From the NCBI GenBank assembly GCA_003550325.1, contig QKWP01001072.1:1-64000 (forward strand): a stretch of 64,000 nucleotides of DNA. The letters are read 5' to 3'. The notes under the pieces were generated by a model, which ran no database searches, was not told the origin of the DNA, and saw only the letters and a program-made list of their open reading frames with translations. Made by a program: the position numbers and the translations under genes. Positions within the stretch are counted from its first letter, which is position 1. Every line of letters begins with the position of its first letter. Positions 22,696 through 35,202 of this stretch are shown here, one piece after another. This stretch comes from Gigaspora rosea. Its lineage: Eukaryota > Glomeromycota > Glomeromycetes > Diversisporales > Gigasporaceae.

Positions 22696-22920
22696 GTGAA
22701 GAATAATAAATGGTTGGATGGATGGGGCTTTAGCCAGGTTCTTGTACCTGTTGGGATGCCTAATTGGGCTGGGGTATTATATAGCTTACTTCTAAATAAA
22801 GTAATATATTTTACCCTTACGAGTACTGAAATGGATGCGTTTATTGGGATGCCTAGTAAACTTCATGGGATTTTACCATTTAATTTTTGAATGGTCTACT
22901 ATTCTGAAGGAAGAATTGGT
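22696..22920 (+). other. Conserved unit module (copy C)
   Basis: Counterpart of 396-640. The paired repeats read GGGATGCCTAAT and GGGATGCCTAGT. ORF of 64 residues. Confidence 0.5.
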
Positions 22921-22977
22921 TACCAATTAATTTGGTATTATCCCTGCATCTACCATTTATCTAATCTTTTTTATTTA

Positions 22978-23173
22978 TTGCGCTTTGCAAAAATGTGTGA
23001 CTCTGCAGATCATGATGTCATGTAAAATCACGAGAAATCAGTCGATTCTAGTGGATTCTTCGATTCTTGAAGAATTTCAAAGATTTCGGATAAAATATTG
23101 ACGTTATGATTGAAAATTATGATCAATAAGGAATCAAAATCTCAGCAGGGTCACACTTTTTTGCAAAGCGCTA
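22978..23173. mobile_element. MITE of the GCGCTTTGCAAA family, site 1 (unit C)
   Basis: Same site, orientation and near-identical sequence as 677-862, so A and C share it by descent or exchange, while B, D and F lack it. Confidence 0.85.
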
Positions 23174-24057
23174 TAATTATACTTCTGAGAAAGATTTCTC
23201 ATGCGATTTTGCTTTTATAGGCTGATATCAAAACTGTCCATTAGGTTAAATTTTTTTGGGAAGAAGGTCTTCTTGTTTTTTAATAAATAAAATAGTTACG
23301 CAACGTAGTTGCACTAAAACCAAGAACGGATGTACCAGTAGATATATTCAAAGCTCTAATTAATTGTATTATATTTGATTATTAATTTGACTTTATTGCT
23401 GATCGTCAAAGATTATAAAAGATCGTAGCGAAAGATTTTAATCATTTCTAAATTTTGGTCAGTCTATGTAATTATGAAACATGATTTTGCGTGAATTAGA
23501 TTGAGGTTGATATTAAAAAAAAAGAAAAAGTCTCAGATTTGCAAAAAGGGCGAGCGAAGCGAGACTGAGAGTCAAATAATTTCATTAGAAAAGAGTAAAC
23601 TTAAAAATCTTTTAAAAAAAAATTAATTTCGATTGTTTTAAAAAATTTAATTTCGATTGTTTTTATTAAAAATTTAAATTACCAAGAATTGGTATCGTCA
23701 TGTTATAGTCACATCGACTGTTATATCAAATTATTATTAGATAAAATGGTCAGTGATACCGTTCACATGTGTTCTTTTTTATTAAAATTAGCATATGATC
23801 ATGTGGCGGCTTCGCCGCTCAGCCTTATTAATAATTAAATGTGGCGAGATCAACCAAATTTATTGACTTGACCAAGCGATTATTTAAAAATTAGCCTTCC
23901 AATAATAAAATGAGGCCAAAAGCATGTGATCTTATTATACTATGTCGATTATTTTTCGTTTAGTAAATTTCTTATAGGAAACAAAATGATTTTTGATTTG
24001 TTTATCATTTTAAATAATTTATATAATTTATGTTATCTTAATATTACATGAATTATG

Positions 24058-24253
24058 CAAAAAGATGTGACCCGGAGATTTTTTAATGATGATGGCTGAG
24101 AATCATTGAAATTCCAGATTGTCTGTTACGTTATATTTTCGATTGGTTACGTTTATATTTCTTTGAAATCGGTTTAATTCTTAAAATCTCAAAAAATCCG
24201 AGTTTCACACGACATTGTGATCTGCAAAGGTCCCATCATTTTGCAAAGCGCAA
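24058..24253. mobile_element. MITE of the GCGCTTTGCAAA family, site 2 (unit C), left-truncated
   Basis: Lacks the AGCGCTTTG start but keeps GCAAAGCGCAA on the right and the internal palindrome. Confidence 0.75.
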
Positions 24254-24529
24254 TAATTTACGCCAAGTTAACATGGTATTTTGAGCAAATAATCCTAACT
24301 AATTTAAGAATTTTTTATACTAGAAAATTTCTTACTACTACTAACAACATCAAGTGTTTCGATAAATTCCGGTATGATTAAGTTTGATTCTATTAATTCT
24401 GACAATATCCTAAAAATTCATATAATTCTATTTCAGTTGATATATTTTCATGTTCTTCATTCAAGAACGATTGAATCAGGTATATATAAAACTGTAGTAG
24501 TTCTAGTAAATTAAATTGCCACAACTCTA

Positions 24530-26320
24530 CAAGAAGTCTTCGTTATCATGCCATTCTTTAAAAACTTGCAAGTTCTCCTACTGATGGTCTGTTTTCAGGA
24601 TTTTGATCCCAACCTTATTTCATCATGTTATGTAACATTGTGGTTCTTCATTACTTATAGATGGTCGTAAACCATTAAAGACGATTTTTCTGATTTGTTC
24701 TTCAATTTGTTTTGATTTAATAAATCGTTGCTGATAATCCGAACAAAATCTCCCACATGATTATACCGAATGAATGGGTATCGGGTGCGGTGGTGTACAG
24801 TTTTTTCTAAAGCTTCTTGTGCAATGTAAGGTAAAACCACATAAATTTCATTATCTTTCTGTCTGAAATATTGAAACAAAAGAACGAGATCAACGATATA
24901 AGCACTATGTAGATTATCTTGTAAAATATTGCGAATGGATCGCTTTTAAATCAGAAGTTGAATAATAAATTCAATTTATCCTTCCAATTCAATTTAGTAA
25001 TTTCATGAAGATTCTGAAGTAAAGAACCATATATGCGTATTTTAACACGAAAAAGTGATTTTCATTCTCAATTCTTGCTATTCTGAAATATTTCATGAAT
25101 GAGGGATTCCCAACTCCAATTTCACAATGCATTTTTATCTAAAATAATAATTGTTAGGATTATGAGTCAATTCAAAAGAATTAAATTAATAAGATACCTC
25201 ATTTAAATCAGCCTCATACAATTCTTTAAGCACAACAAAATTAGAATCAAAACTTACATATTGGTAATATTTAAAAAGATCCGATCTTTTCCATCTGGCC
25301 AAATATACAGTTGAGAAACAACCCTTTCCACTCATTCTAACATCTTCAAATTCGTTAATGATCCAAGCTAAATTGTATTTATCATTGCCCAACAATTTTT
25401 ATATCTACAGAAATATCGAGACCACCATATTCTGATTTAAAGATTTCATAAAATTTACTTCATTCTGCTTGAAACCAATAATTAGCTTTCTATAGATATA
25501 TTTGCGTTCCAATATCATTCCAACAACAATAATCAATTATAAACATTCCTTTAAAATCTCCTAATTTTGCTAACTTTTTTAAAGCAATTGAATCCCTTAT
25601 GCTCATCCTTTTCGACTCCTTCCAACTACGGTGTTCCCTCATCATGCCCATCTCTGAAGATTTTTGATAATAAATTAACGCCCTTTGTTCATCCTTTTCA
25701 ACTCTAATTCCTTTTGATAACAATATCCAGCAGCAAATGGTCCGTTAGCATTTATCAGCAGATTTTTGGAAATAAATAAATGCCGTGATGTTCATCTTTT
25801 TCTACTCTGTGTTCATTGTAATTACAATATCCAACATTAAATGTTTCCATAGCGAGCCCATTTCTGCGTTTTTCGATAGTAAATAAATGCTTGCGTTCAT
25901 CTTTTTCTACTCCGTGCCCATTATGATGAAACATCACGCATTATATGTTCCTATAACGTGCCCATCTCTGCAGATGTTTGATAATAAAAGAATTCCTTTT
26001 TTTCATCCTTATCGATACCAAATCCCTTAAGATAATTTTCTAACATTAAATACTCCATCAACATCACCTTTCTTTCCTGCTTTTCGAAATATTCAACGTC
26101 CTATGTTCGTCCTTTTCGACTTCAATTCCATTGAGATAAAAACTACCAAAAACATCTATCCCTCGAGCAGAACCCATAAATGCTTTATCTGTATCCTTTT
26201 GATACCATCTCCTTGATAATAACAAGATCAACATATGTATTTCATCTGAGTTACCCATCTCACTCGCTTTTTGAAAATATAAAAAAGCCTAATGTTCATT
26301 TTTTTTCTACATTATCCTCT
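24530..26320 (-). pseudogene. Sel1-repeat/TKL kinase pseudogene, copy C
   Basis: Sel1 repeats lie at about 26320-25420 (GIEVEKDE, GVEKDER, GIRVEKDEQRALIYYQKS). They are followed by the kinase N-lobe at 25395-25186 with GKGCFSTVYLARW and VVLKEL, αE-like DLKAIHS near 24950, QDNLHS where HRDLHS is expected (about 24920), DLV where DFG/DLG is expected, LPYIAQEALEK, DIHSFGIIMWEI and CWDQNPENRPS. The C-lobe pieces lie in at least three frames. Loss of the HRD Asp and the DLG Gly would make a dead kinase even without frameshifts. Confidence 0.75.
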
Positions 26321-26474
26321 TATGAATATACAATACAGCGTTTTAATTTGTTTCTGGATTCATAATTCAATTTTTTAACCGTTGAACAGATATTGATTTC
26401 AAATCAAAAAAATAAATTTATACTATCGATCTTGTATTATAAAATAATACAGATTTTGAGAAGATATATTGTAG

Positions 26475-26857
26475 TTGTCCGGAGCGTAGCGGAGGACACT
26501 CTGTTTTTACGACAATAAGTGATAAATTAGTGTCACTTGATCTTGTCTGTCTGTGCCTTCTGCGTTTATGATTGGCTGAATATACTGCATGGCCTACGTT
26601 ACACTACGATCCCCTGTTTTTCAATTTTCAATACAGCAATCGCTATACTCTGTTCCTATTTTTTTGCACGATACCAGTTTTTTATTTTATGTTTATGTTT
26701 TTTTTGCAAACGTTCTACTTTTAACAAAGTTATAAGTGCTTCTCTACTTCCTCGTTATCATAGAAGTAAGCCTAATCAATTATATAAATAAAATTATAAA
26801 CATCTGTTGAAAAATTATTATAATAGCTCCGGACTTACAATGCTGCGCATTTCCTAG
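26475..26857 (+). mobile_element. Helentron/Helitron2-like element, 383 bp
   Basis: Inserted in 'tgtag^ttatattactg', which is uninterrupted in units A and E. 5' GTCCGGAGC (26477-26485), internal inverted match GCTCCGGAC (26826-26834), hairpin AATGC-TGC-GCATT (26839-26851), terminus TTCCTAG (26857). TT occurs on both sides, so the boundary is ambiguous by two bases. Non-autonomous. The 84-residue Cys/Phe-rich ORF inside resembles nothing I recognise. Confidence 0.75.
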
Positions 26858-27130
26858 TTATATTACTGTTTTGGAAATTGACTCTATAGGATGCTTTATC
26901 AGAAGAAGTAATCCATTCAAATTCGTATCTCGATCAGATTCGTTGTTTCAATCAAATTCGTTATCTTAATCAAATTCCACCCGATTTGGATATCAAGCTT
27001 TTATCCATCACGTCGAATTTACACGAACGATCAGTGTGGAACGTTAAAATTAAAAAAAAATTGAAGGTTTTTTTTTTAAAAAAAATCGCTTTTATCTCGA
27101 AATTTCGCTTATGAAACTAACTTTTTTGTT

Positions 27131-27615
27131 TTAAGAAAATTTTGAAATCATATCAGGGCCACGTAAAAATTTGGATATCAAATCACATATCTTCATTTGG
27201 ATATCAGCGAATATTTGGAAAAATTTGGATAAAATTTTTTAATTTTAATTGCAAAAAAAATTTTTTTTATTAAAATTTATTATTTGCATTGATTGAAGTA
27301 CAACATATTTAACATTTTTAATGAATTTTCACTTAAACATCTAACTGGTAATTCAGGCCAAAACTGAGTAATTGCTCTAGTTTTAAATACAGAGGACCCC
27401 AAAAGACCAAACCATTACTATTTTTACAAAAATTAAGAAATGCCGAGGTATTATCGATGAGGCAGGTTTAACTGCCGTTTTTTGTATTTTCAGGTTTTTT
27501 GCTTTATTATTGTTTTGCTTCGCGAATAGTCACATGATTTTAGAGGTTCCCAATATTATTGGTTATATCGTTGTGTAACCCCAAAAATCAGACAAAATTG
27601 ATCATTTCCATTGGC
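27131..27615. other. Anonymous AT-rich spacer
   Basis: Contains a short duplicated 'atttggatatca' phrase. I see no gene or clear transposon end. Confidence 0.5.
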
Positions 27616-27619
27616 GGTG

Positions 27620-27705
27620 GGTAGTGACCCGATGACTCAATCATGTTGCACAACAGCATCATAAAACTATATAGATGTCTGTCTACTTTTTCACTCTTCA
27701 TGCTA
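27620..27705. repeat. Start fragment of a further tandem unit
   Basis: 'gacccgatgac' then 'caatcatgttgcacaacagcatcataaaact' match the unit start seen at 22350-22440 and 50395-50470. It stops abruptly beside the retroelement region. Confidence 0.65.
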
Positions 27706-27759
27706 GTTGACTATAAGAGTCAACTGATCAAAAAATAAGGCCAAGCACGACTATAACTA

Positions 27760-29509
27760 CAGAACAGCGGGCACATGATATATTAGACCAGTCAGGTAAG
27801 CAACCACCTAAGCGTGTAACACGCCACAACAATCACGTGCACGCATCAGCTAATTATAGGTAATCGTGGGTGACACAAACGAATAGCAGCCATAGTGGCA
27901 ATGTAGATCTCCAATATGTAACGATCTATTAATTTGCCATATAAATATGAATACCTGACAAGACACCAGAAAATTTTAATTTTTGCAAACACATAGATAC
28001 ATAGTCAAATAAATCCGAATTTTCAAAAAAAAAAAAGACAACCTCAACCAAGTAAACAAGAATGGAACCTAATAGAATTCCCAAACCTCTGACTAACTAC
28101 CGATCGCGCCGCTATCATAATTGACGTGTCCAAAATCGATAGCAACACAAAGGCGTATATTGACGCGGCCTGTCAGAACTCTGCGAATATGAAAATTGCA
28201 TCCATCAAAGCTTACATCAACCAGCACGCCGCAATTCAATCAGCAACAATCGACAAACTAAACAAACGCATTGACCAATGCTTTGATCAACTCCAGCCAA
28301 ACAAAACCCAACAACAACCTCTCAACCTGCACGAGAAGCGATTATCTTTGCAGCACAATCACGACCTAAACACAACTCTACTACAGCAACAGCTTTCCAA
28401 CCAGCAACAGCTCTCCAACCAGCAACAAGAAGCCACTCATAATAACAACTTTCACACGTCCACAACTTAGCACAAAGGAAAACAAGTTGATCACGGAAGC
28501 ACATCTCAACAAGGTAATTGTCCACTAACACCACTTCTTAACAATCTCATTATCAATACAGCAACCACGCAGAAAAGCATTGACACCCCAAGATACAGTA
28601 TTCCGTCCCGGGTGCTTGACATGCTACACACAAAATTGACCACATGAAAGTACCCATCATTCGAATACAGCAAAGTCAACCTTCCCCAGTGCTCGGTTTA
28701 ATAACCACCACGCAGCAAGTATCGAAAGTATTAGGCTATAGTGGATTCTCAACTGGGCCAAGGGACAAAAGGCACTGGAAATGTTATCGAACAAACCAAA
28801 CCTACCTCCACATCTGTGGAAGCCTATCGCAATTGGAAGCTACATCGATCTCGCTGAATTTGAATACAAAAACCTGAAAGCAAACATGAAGTACAATGAC
28901 GAATAACAATCTCTACATACTGCTAAAGGTGGGATCATTGCCAGGAAACAAAGTTGCCCCCAAAAATTCATTGACATTGCTTCCTCGCATTTCGAGCTTA
29001 TATGGAAGCTATTTTAATAATATACGATCTCAGAGAACGCATATCGAGATCATATTAATACACTCTGCGTCAAGCACGAATTTGCAGCTATTGCCGCCTA
29101 CGATGAAGACTGTCAACTCTACTTAACTACTAAGCGAGACTCAACCTTGTTTGAGCATAACATCGAGGTCGAAGGTAAGAACTTCGATGCAACTACTGCA
29201 AAAAAACAGTGCAGTATAGCTACCTCTCGAAACACAAAACCAGATATCATCTGGCATGCCGGTAGACAAATTTGCATTAACTGGAACTACAAGAATTGCC
29301 CTGATAACAGAAATTGCAAACAGGTTTATGCCTGTCTTAAATGCAAAAAAACAGGTCACCCAGAGCGACGATGCTTCTTTAACAAATCAGCTCTGTCTAA
29401 GCAAACTAAAAACTGTATCCAAGAGGTGACCAGGCAACAATAAGCCCTGCCCTAAAAAGAAACAAAAAAAAAAAGCAAATTGGGTACACATACCCAAATT
29501 TCACTATAC

Positions 29510-29540
<31 letters not shown>

Positions 29541-32500
29541 GGTACACATCCCCAAATTTCCCAAAAAAAAAAAAAAAAAAAAAAAGCAGAAAACATATAT
29601 AAATATCAAGAAACACACATACATATAACAGGATGATTCTTCAAGAAATGCAAAAAAAAAAAATACATATAACAAAACGATCCCACGGTACCATCTAGTA
29701 ACAAAAGCAATAATATAAAAAAAAAAAAAACAACAAACAGAAGTACTTCTCACAAATCTTCTAGAGACAGGTATAATACATGATGATAAATGGTATATTG
29801 ATTATGATTTGTGAAGTATCTAGCAAGCATCCACACCTAAGACATATAAAAAAAAAAGGTTTTCTTATAGCTAAGTACAGCAATGACGAGAATACAGCAA
29901 ATAGATACACATACAATAGCTAATAATAAATACATGCACAAAGATATTCATAAACCCACATACAAATAAATATATGTCTGCAAAAACTTACACTGCGACC
30001 CTATAATACAAGAGCAGCTTCAAGCTACAACTCTATATTCAAACACCCAGCACAATTTAGCTTCTCACGCAATATAACTACCAATGAACCACCTACATTA
30101 CAATTGGTCAATGAAACAATCCTCACGATCTCATCGCCATCTAGCCCTATGACAAGCACTGAATCCAGCCTACCTAAGCAACTGGACTCATGTCACTTCA
30201 ACATTCAAACACCAATAAACCTTCAAGCTCTAAAAGTTCTTACAAAGGACCCTCTCAACTAACCATTCATCAACTATATCATCTATAGCATACAACAAGG
30301 ATTCAAATTCAACTTCAAGGAAGAACGAATACGCCTCATTCAAGACAACCTCCAATCAATTAGCATAGCACCTGAAGCTTTTACATTCTATATAATAGAG
30401 AAATTTACCAACAAGCATATATGTGGCCCCTTTAAACTAGACAACCCTCTATGCAACATTTTCCAGATCAATCCATGCAGCCTTGTTAAAAAAAAGATAC
30501 AAATCCCAGAAATACTATGTTATTTCCTATCTATCCTCTCACCAGACAAGAGCATAAATAATAGAATCAACAAACTGGATTTCAGTACAAAATATGAGAA
30601 CATGACTCATGCCATTTGATGGATTAACTACTTTGGTAACAACTGCACACTCTCAAAAATTGACATTAAAGACACTTACAGAATCCTGCCATTCCATCTA
30701 GTTGACCAAACTCTACAGGGATTTTACAATGGCGACAATATATACTTCGACAAAGTCCTAGCTTTTGGTAACCGTGCATTCGGAGGTATCTTTTGTTGCT
30801 TTGCTGACACTATCGCATGGATCGCATTTCACCAAGGCATATAAGCAATTATACACTATGTCGATGATTTCCTCATAATCTCACCCACTAACGGAACACA
30901 GAAACTCCAACAATTCATGTGCATCTTTAGTATTCTCAATGTACCTACAAACAGAAAAAATTAGAAGGCCCTGTACAAATGTGACATTCCTTAGCATTAC
31001 ACTAAATACCAAAACAATGATGGCCTCAATTCCTACCCAAAAATGCGAAAAACTTAGGGTGGTAACAGATATTACGTAATATTTTAGGGGAGAGGGGGGT
31101 TTCTGAAATCTTACGTTAAATATAGAAGTTCATAATAGCCAATCAAATTTCTCTTTGTAGGGGGAGGAGTAGGCTATAGTAAAATTATATTACATAATAT
31201 ATGTCACCACCCTTATTACTCTCTTAAACCAATAGTTAGACAAAAAATAGTATTACTGAAAGAACCTTCAATCTATTGTGGGATCACTTGTTTGGGCATG
31301 TTAGATCATCCCCCAAGGATGACAATTTATTCAATGACTTTTCAAAGCACAAGAGCTGTCTAGCAACCCAAAAGTTCCATATTCGAATAACCAAACTGAT
31401 GACTTGCAATTTTCAGTGGTGGATAGCTATCTTGCAAAACTGGTCTAGCATTTATTTCCTACAAGACCAAGAGTAGAGCCACCCAAGCACCCTTAATCTA
31501 TTCACTGATGCATCAAATATTGGTGGAGGCGAAGTTTATCAAAACTATTTCACTGCCTTTTCATGGTCAAAAGACATCAACTTGAACAAAACCAACATTC
31601 AAATATTATAACTACTAACTATGCTTATCGCTATACAAACCTTTTCGCCCGTGTAGAAAAGGCGGAAACTGGTCATATAGACTGACAATCTCTCCAATGC
31701 TGATGCCTACTATGCTGGGTACTGCAAAAATCTCGACATCAATGATCTGATTGCACTCTTTTACAACTCGCAAGTTCATGGAAATTTTGGTATTAAACTC
31801 AAGCACATTCCTGGAGTACACAATCATGATGCTAATCTATTATCAAGAAATAGAAACTGAGAATTCATCAAAAATAATCTAAATGCCTGCTACCCCCACC
31901 CAAATATCCCAGAAAAATATACAAAACTAATCTCTTTCATTCTATCACTAAAACAATAGGTAACAGCAACCAATTCCATATCATACCAATACTACAGTTA
32001 GACAATAGCAACAATACTGCACCTTTCGGAACTATTTCTACTATTGAAATTCAGGCAGTACAAATACTCAATATTAAAATCCTATAAAAAAGACATACAA
32101 AGCTATAATTAAATGATACAAAACCCTTGCCAATACCAACCATTGGACCAATAACAACAGTTCTATATGGCCCATATCCACTCTATCTCTAATAAAATAT
32201 ATTACTGATCTACATGAAACTGTCACTCCCCCAACTATAATCACATACCTTTTAGCACTAAATACTATTATACAAAAAACTATCATGACTGGACCCAGGT
32301 TTGTCATGACCCTTTGGTAATACAGTTACTAAAAACAATTGAAAATACACGCGTTTACAAACCCATACAACAAAAAACACACATCACCTGACAACACCTG
32401 GTACAAATCAAGCAACAACTCGATATAAGCAACAAAATTGATCTTTTATTTTGGGCAGTAGCAAAAATAGCATTTTATGAAAGTCATTTAAAGCCTGGCA

Positions 32501-32560
32501 CTTCACGAAATCACCTGACATACAGGAAATCACAGAAGACATAGTGAACCCGATTTTTTT
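27760..32560 (+). mobile_element. DIRS-type tyrosine-recombinase retrotransposon, fossil
   Basis: Parts in order: a Gln/Asn-rich Gag-like segment (about 28120-28470); a Cys/His knuckle segment with CLKCKKTGHPERRC (about 29270-29380); reverse transcriptase with the HYVDDFLII box (about 30860-30880) and RNase H with TDASNIGGG (about 31500-31530); and a segment resembling the start of a tyrosine recombinase (LLFWAVAKIAFY, about 32440-32480). The region is much less AT-rich than its surroundings apart from A-runs at 29460-29740. The Gag knuckle style and the recombinase support DIRS/Ngaro over LTR families. It is broken in many places, looks incomplete and is not recent. The ends are approximate. 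Confidence 0.65.
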
Positions 32561-32985
32561 CAGATGTTTAGTAAGAATCTACTTTTTTTTTATAGCAAAC
32601 TCTTTTTTTTTCTACATGGTTTTTTTTAAAGAATCTCCTTTTTTCTATGCAGTTTTTTAAAGAATCTCCTTTTTTTTTTTTAAGGAATCTTTTCCTTTTT
32701 TTCTGATACCCTAATTACATACGATAAATGAAAAGTCATTAAAACTTTTTTTTATTATCATTAATTATTGTCGTTACTGAAGCATATTACGGTAATATAT
32801 TAGAAATAATTTTTTAAATACTACCTCACTGCCATCATGATACTAAGTAATCAGAGTGTGCTATAAAGTTCATCACTGCTGTGTGATACTAAATAAGCAA
32901 AGTGTGCTATAAAGTTTGTATTTTTTTTATATAACTTATATAACTTATATATAAAATTTTTTTTAAATATTATATAGTTTTTTTT
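32560..32985. other. T-rich spacer with short direct repeats
   Basis: 'aagaatctcctttttt' recurs three times near 32570-32690, and 'agtgtgctataaagtt' occurs twice (about 32855 and 32898). No gene. Confidence 0.55.
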
Positions 32986-32990
32986 TTAAT

Positions 32991-35150
32991 ATGGCAGGTA
33001 ACTTTGTTGAAAAAGAAGTGAATGTGTTTGAAGAAATTGCAGCTGACAATGGTGAAGTTTTGGTAGAAAACGAAAGAAGTTTGTTGGAGGAAAATAATGT
33101 GGTTGTGTTGGAGGATAGAGAAAAGGAAAATGAAATACAACCAGTATCCACAGCAAATGATGCATTCGCAATACATAAAGAAATCAAAGTTTATACATCG
33201 CAATCTACAAATCCTGATCAAAGGCGAGCACTCCTCTTCAATATTGATGAACTATTTGAAGTGTTAATAGATAAATTCGATCAAGAATAGTGGCCACTTG
33301 TTACAAATGTATAGACAAGGTTTAGCTACAAAAACTACACCAATGGTAATTCTTGGAAGGTATTTACATGCCGATTTATGAAACATAATCATTCAAGTAG
33401 TCGAAAAGAAGGAATTTCTGCTGAGAAGAGTCAAAAAACGAAGGTTCATCCACCAAATCTTTGCTCGGCAAAAATCTGGGTATTATGTTTTGTTAATGCA
33501 CAAAAAATGCAGGTTGAATGATATAATAAAGCCCTAATCATGAATACACAATTGATGAAAGCGACAAGTTAAAGTGTTCAGAAGCAGTATGTAAATTAGT
33601 TGAGAAAGAAGCAGCCAAAAACTACTTACCACCTGTTATTACAAGTGCGGTTAAAGACTATGCAGCTAGAATGCTAAACCTGGGCTCGAGTGTTAAGGAG
33701 CTAAAATATACCCAGATTAAAAACATTAAATACAATGTTTGTGAAGTGCAAAATAATTATTTAGTAGGTAATAAAGATAAAAAAATCTGATTTAAAAGAA
33801 AGTATTTTTTCTTTAAAAAATCAGGGAAATCATATTGAACATTATGTAACCTCTAGTCGGTCTACTTATGGTCTGGTCTTCATTCATCCCTTCAAATTGT
33901 CAAACTTGAATGATATGAGTGATTAACCCTTATTGATTCAATGCATAAAACCAACAAATACAATTGCCACTTGTTTACCTTGTATGTTCGGGATACATAT
34001 GGATGTTGGAACATTAGCGCCCATTTTTTTGTTGAAAAAGAAGATAGTAACATGGTCTCAAATGCCTTAAAAATTATAAAAAAAATTGGAAAGAATTGGA
34101 AACTACAATATATTTTTGCCGACCAAAGTCACGTTGAGGCCAATAGCGTTAAAAAGCATTTCCTGGTCTTCAAATAGTGAGCGCATGGTCCACGTAATGC
34201 AAACATGGATGAATAAAATATACGAATCAAAGGCACAAAGACTAATGATCCAAGCAATGCATAAAACTACAAAAATCAGGTGCGATGCGCTTATCAAAGA
34301 GGTGATTGATGCATGTCAAGTTAGGGTATAAAAAATTATATCAACCAAAATTATCAAAATAATTCAAACCAGTGGGCTTTATGGGCTCGCTAGCATTCAC
34401 CACTTCTACTGCAAGTAACCTCAACAAATGCCTAAGAATCGTACTATAGTGAGTTAAAGAGGACAACATCGTTGAGTTATGGTATAATAGGTAAAAACCG
34501 TGTTAGACCTGGCAGCCTGATTTTTTTTAAAATAAAAAATTTTGTAAAGATTTATTTTTTTAATATCACGAATACGTTTATTTATTCTATTTATATTAGG
34601 CGCATGTCATAAAATTATCGCCCTAGATAAAAAAATACACTGATTCAGAACATATGGCTTTCGAATTCAGAATTAAATGGATTTCAGTTGTTGGCATTGA
34701 CCATGAAATTTTTGGTCATATTTACAATTTTCCATTTCCAATCCAACAGTTAATCGTCAATGAAGCTTGTGCTGTAGAAAAAAGAGTAGAGAAAGGTAAA
34801 GAATCGTCTGGTTTAACTTTGCTTAGTTGTTTTTGCCTGTTCTTTCATTGGTATCTACTTCCTTGCTGACATATATTTCATGAACATGTGTATGCCGATA
34901 AAAAATTATTAATTTTAAATATATAGGAGCAATTTCAAAATATGTTTGTAGAAAATAGATTCGAAATACAGTATATGAGCATCGTGAATTAGTGGAAATC
35001 GAATTGCCTAGAAAAACTGAAGCTGAAAAAGCTGCCAAAAATAGACGTTTAATTGTTAGTAAATTAATAGAAAGATCCCGAAATGCATATTGGAGAATAG
35101 AAAATAATGGAAGCCTAGAGAAAAATCTGAATTTATTAAAGATTTAAAAA
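32991..35150 (+). pseudogene. MULE-type transposase, decayed
   Basis: Opens with a 99-residue acidic ORF (32991-33290). Next come a FAR1/MULE-like DNA-binding part (RFMKHNHSS, CSAKIWV, about 33365-33480) and a region with YHNHEYTID- and LPPVITSAVKDY-like text. The DDE core follows: LIDSMHKTNKYNCHLFTLYV (about 33925-33985), then FADQSHVEANSVKKHF (about 34120-34165). A C-terminal part runs through 34350-34470 (ALWA-like, ESYYSELKR-like) to 35150. The frame changes several times and no TIRs were found, so it is an old, immobile copy. The family call rests on the D..TNKY and F.DQS..E motifs. Confidence 0.65.
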
Positions 35151-35202
35151 ATCTTTAGAAATTATTTTAAAGTAATCAATAAATTTGTTCTTTATAAATG
35201 TA

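Larger units (their letters stand above)
22340..27130. repeat. Tandem segmental unit, copy C (least disrupted)
   Basis: About 4.8 kb with all blocks in the canonical order. Extra DNA is limited to two GCGCTTTGCAAA MITEs and one Helentron-like element, so it is the best template for the ancestral unit. The 'aaataaaggttgcatttgtg' to 'gtgctgtg' part of the spacer is deleted near 23580. Confidence 0.8.
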
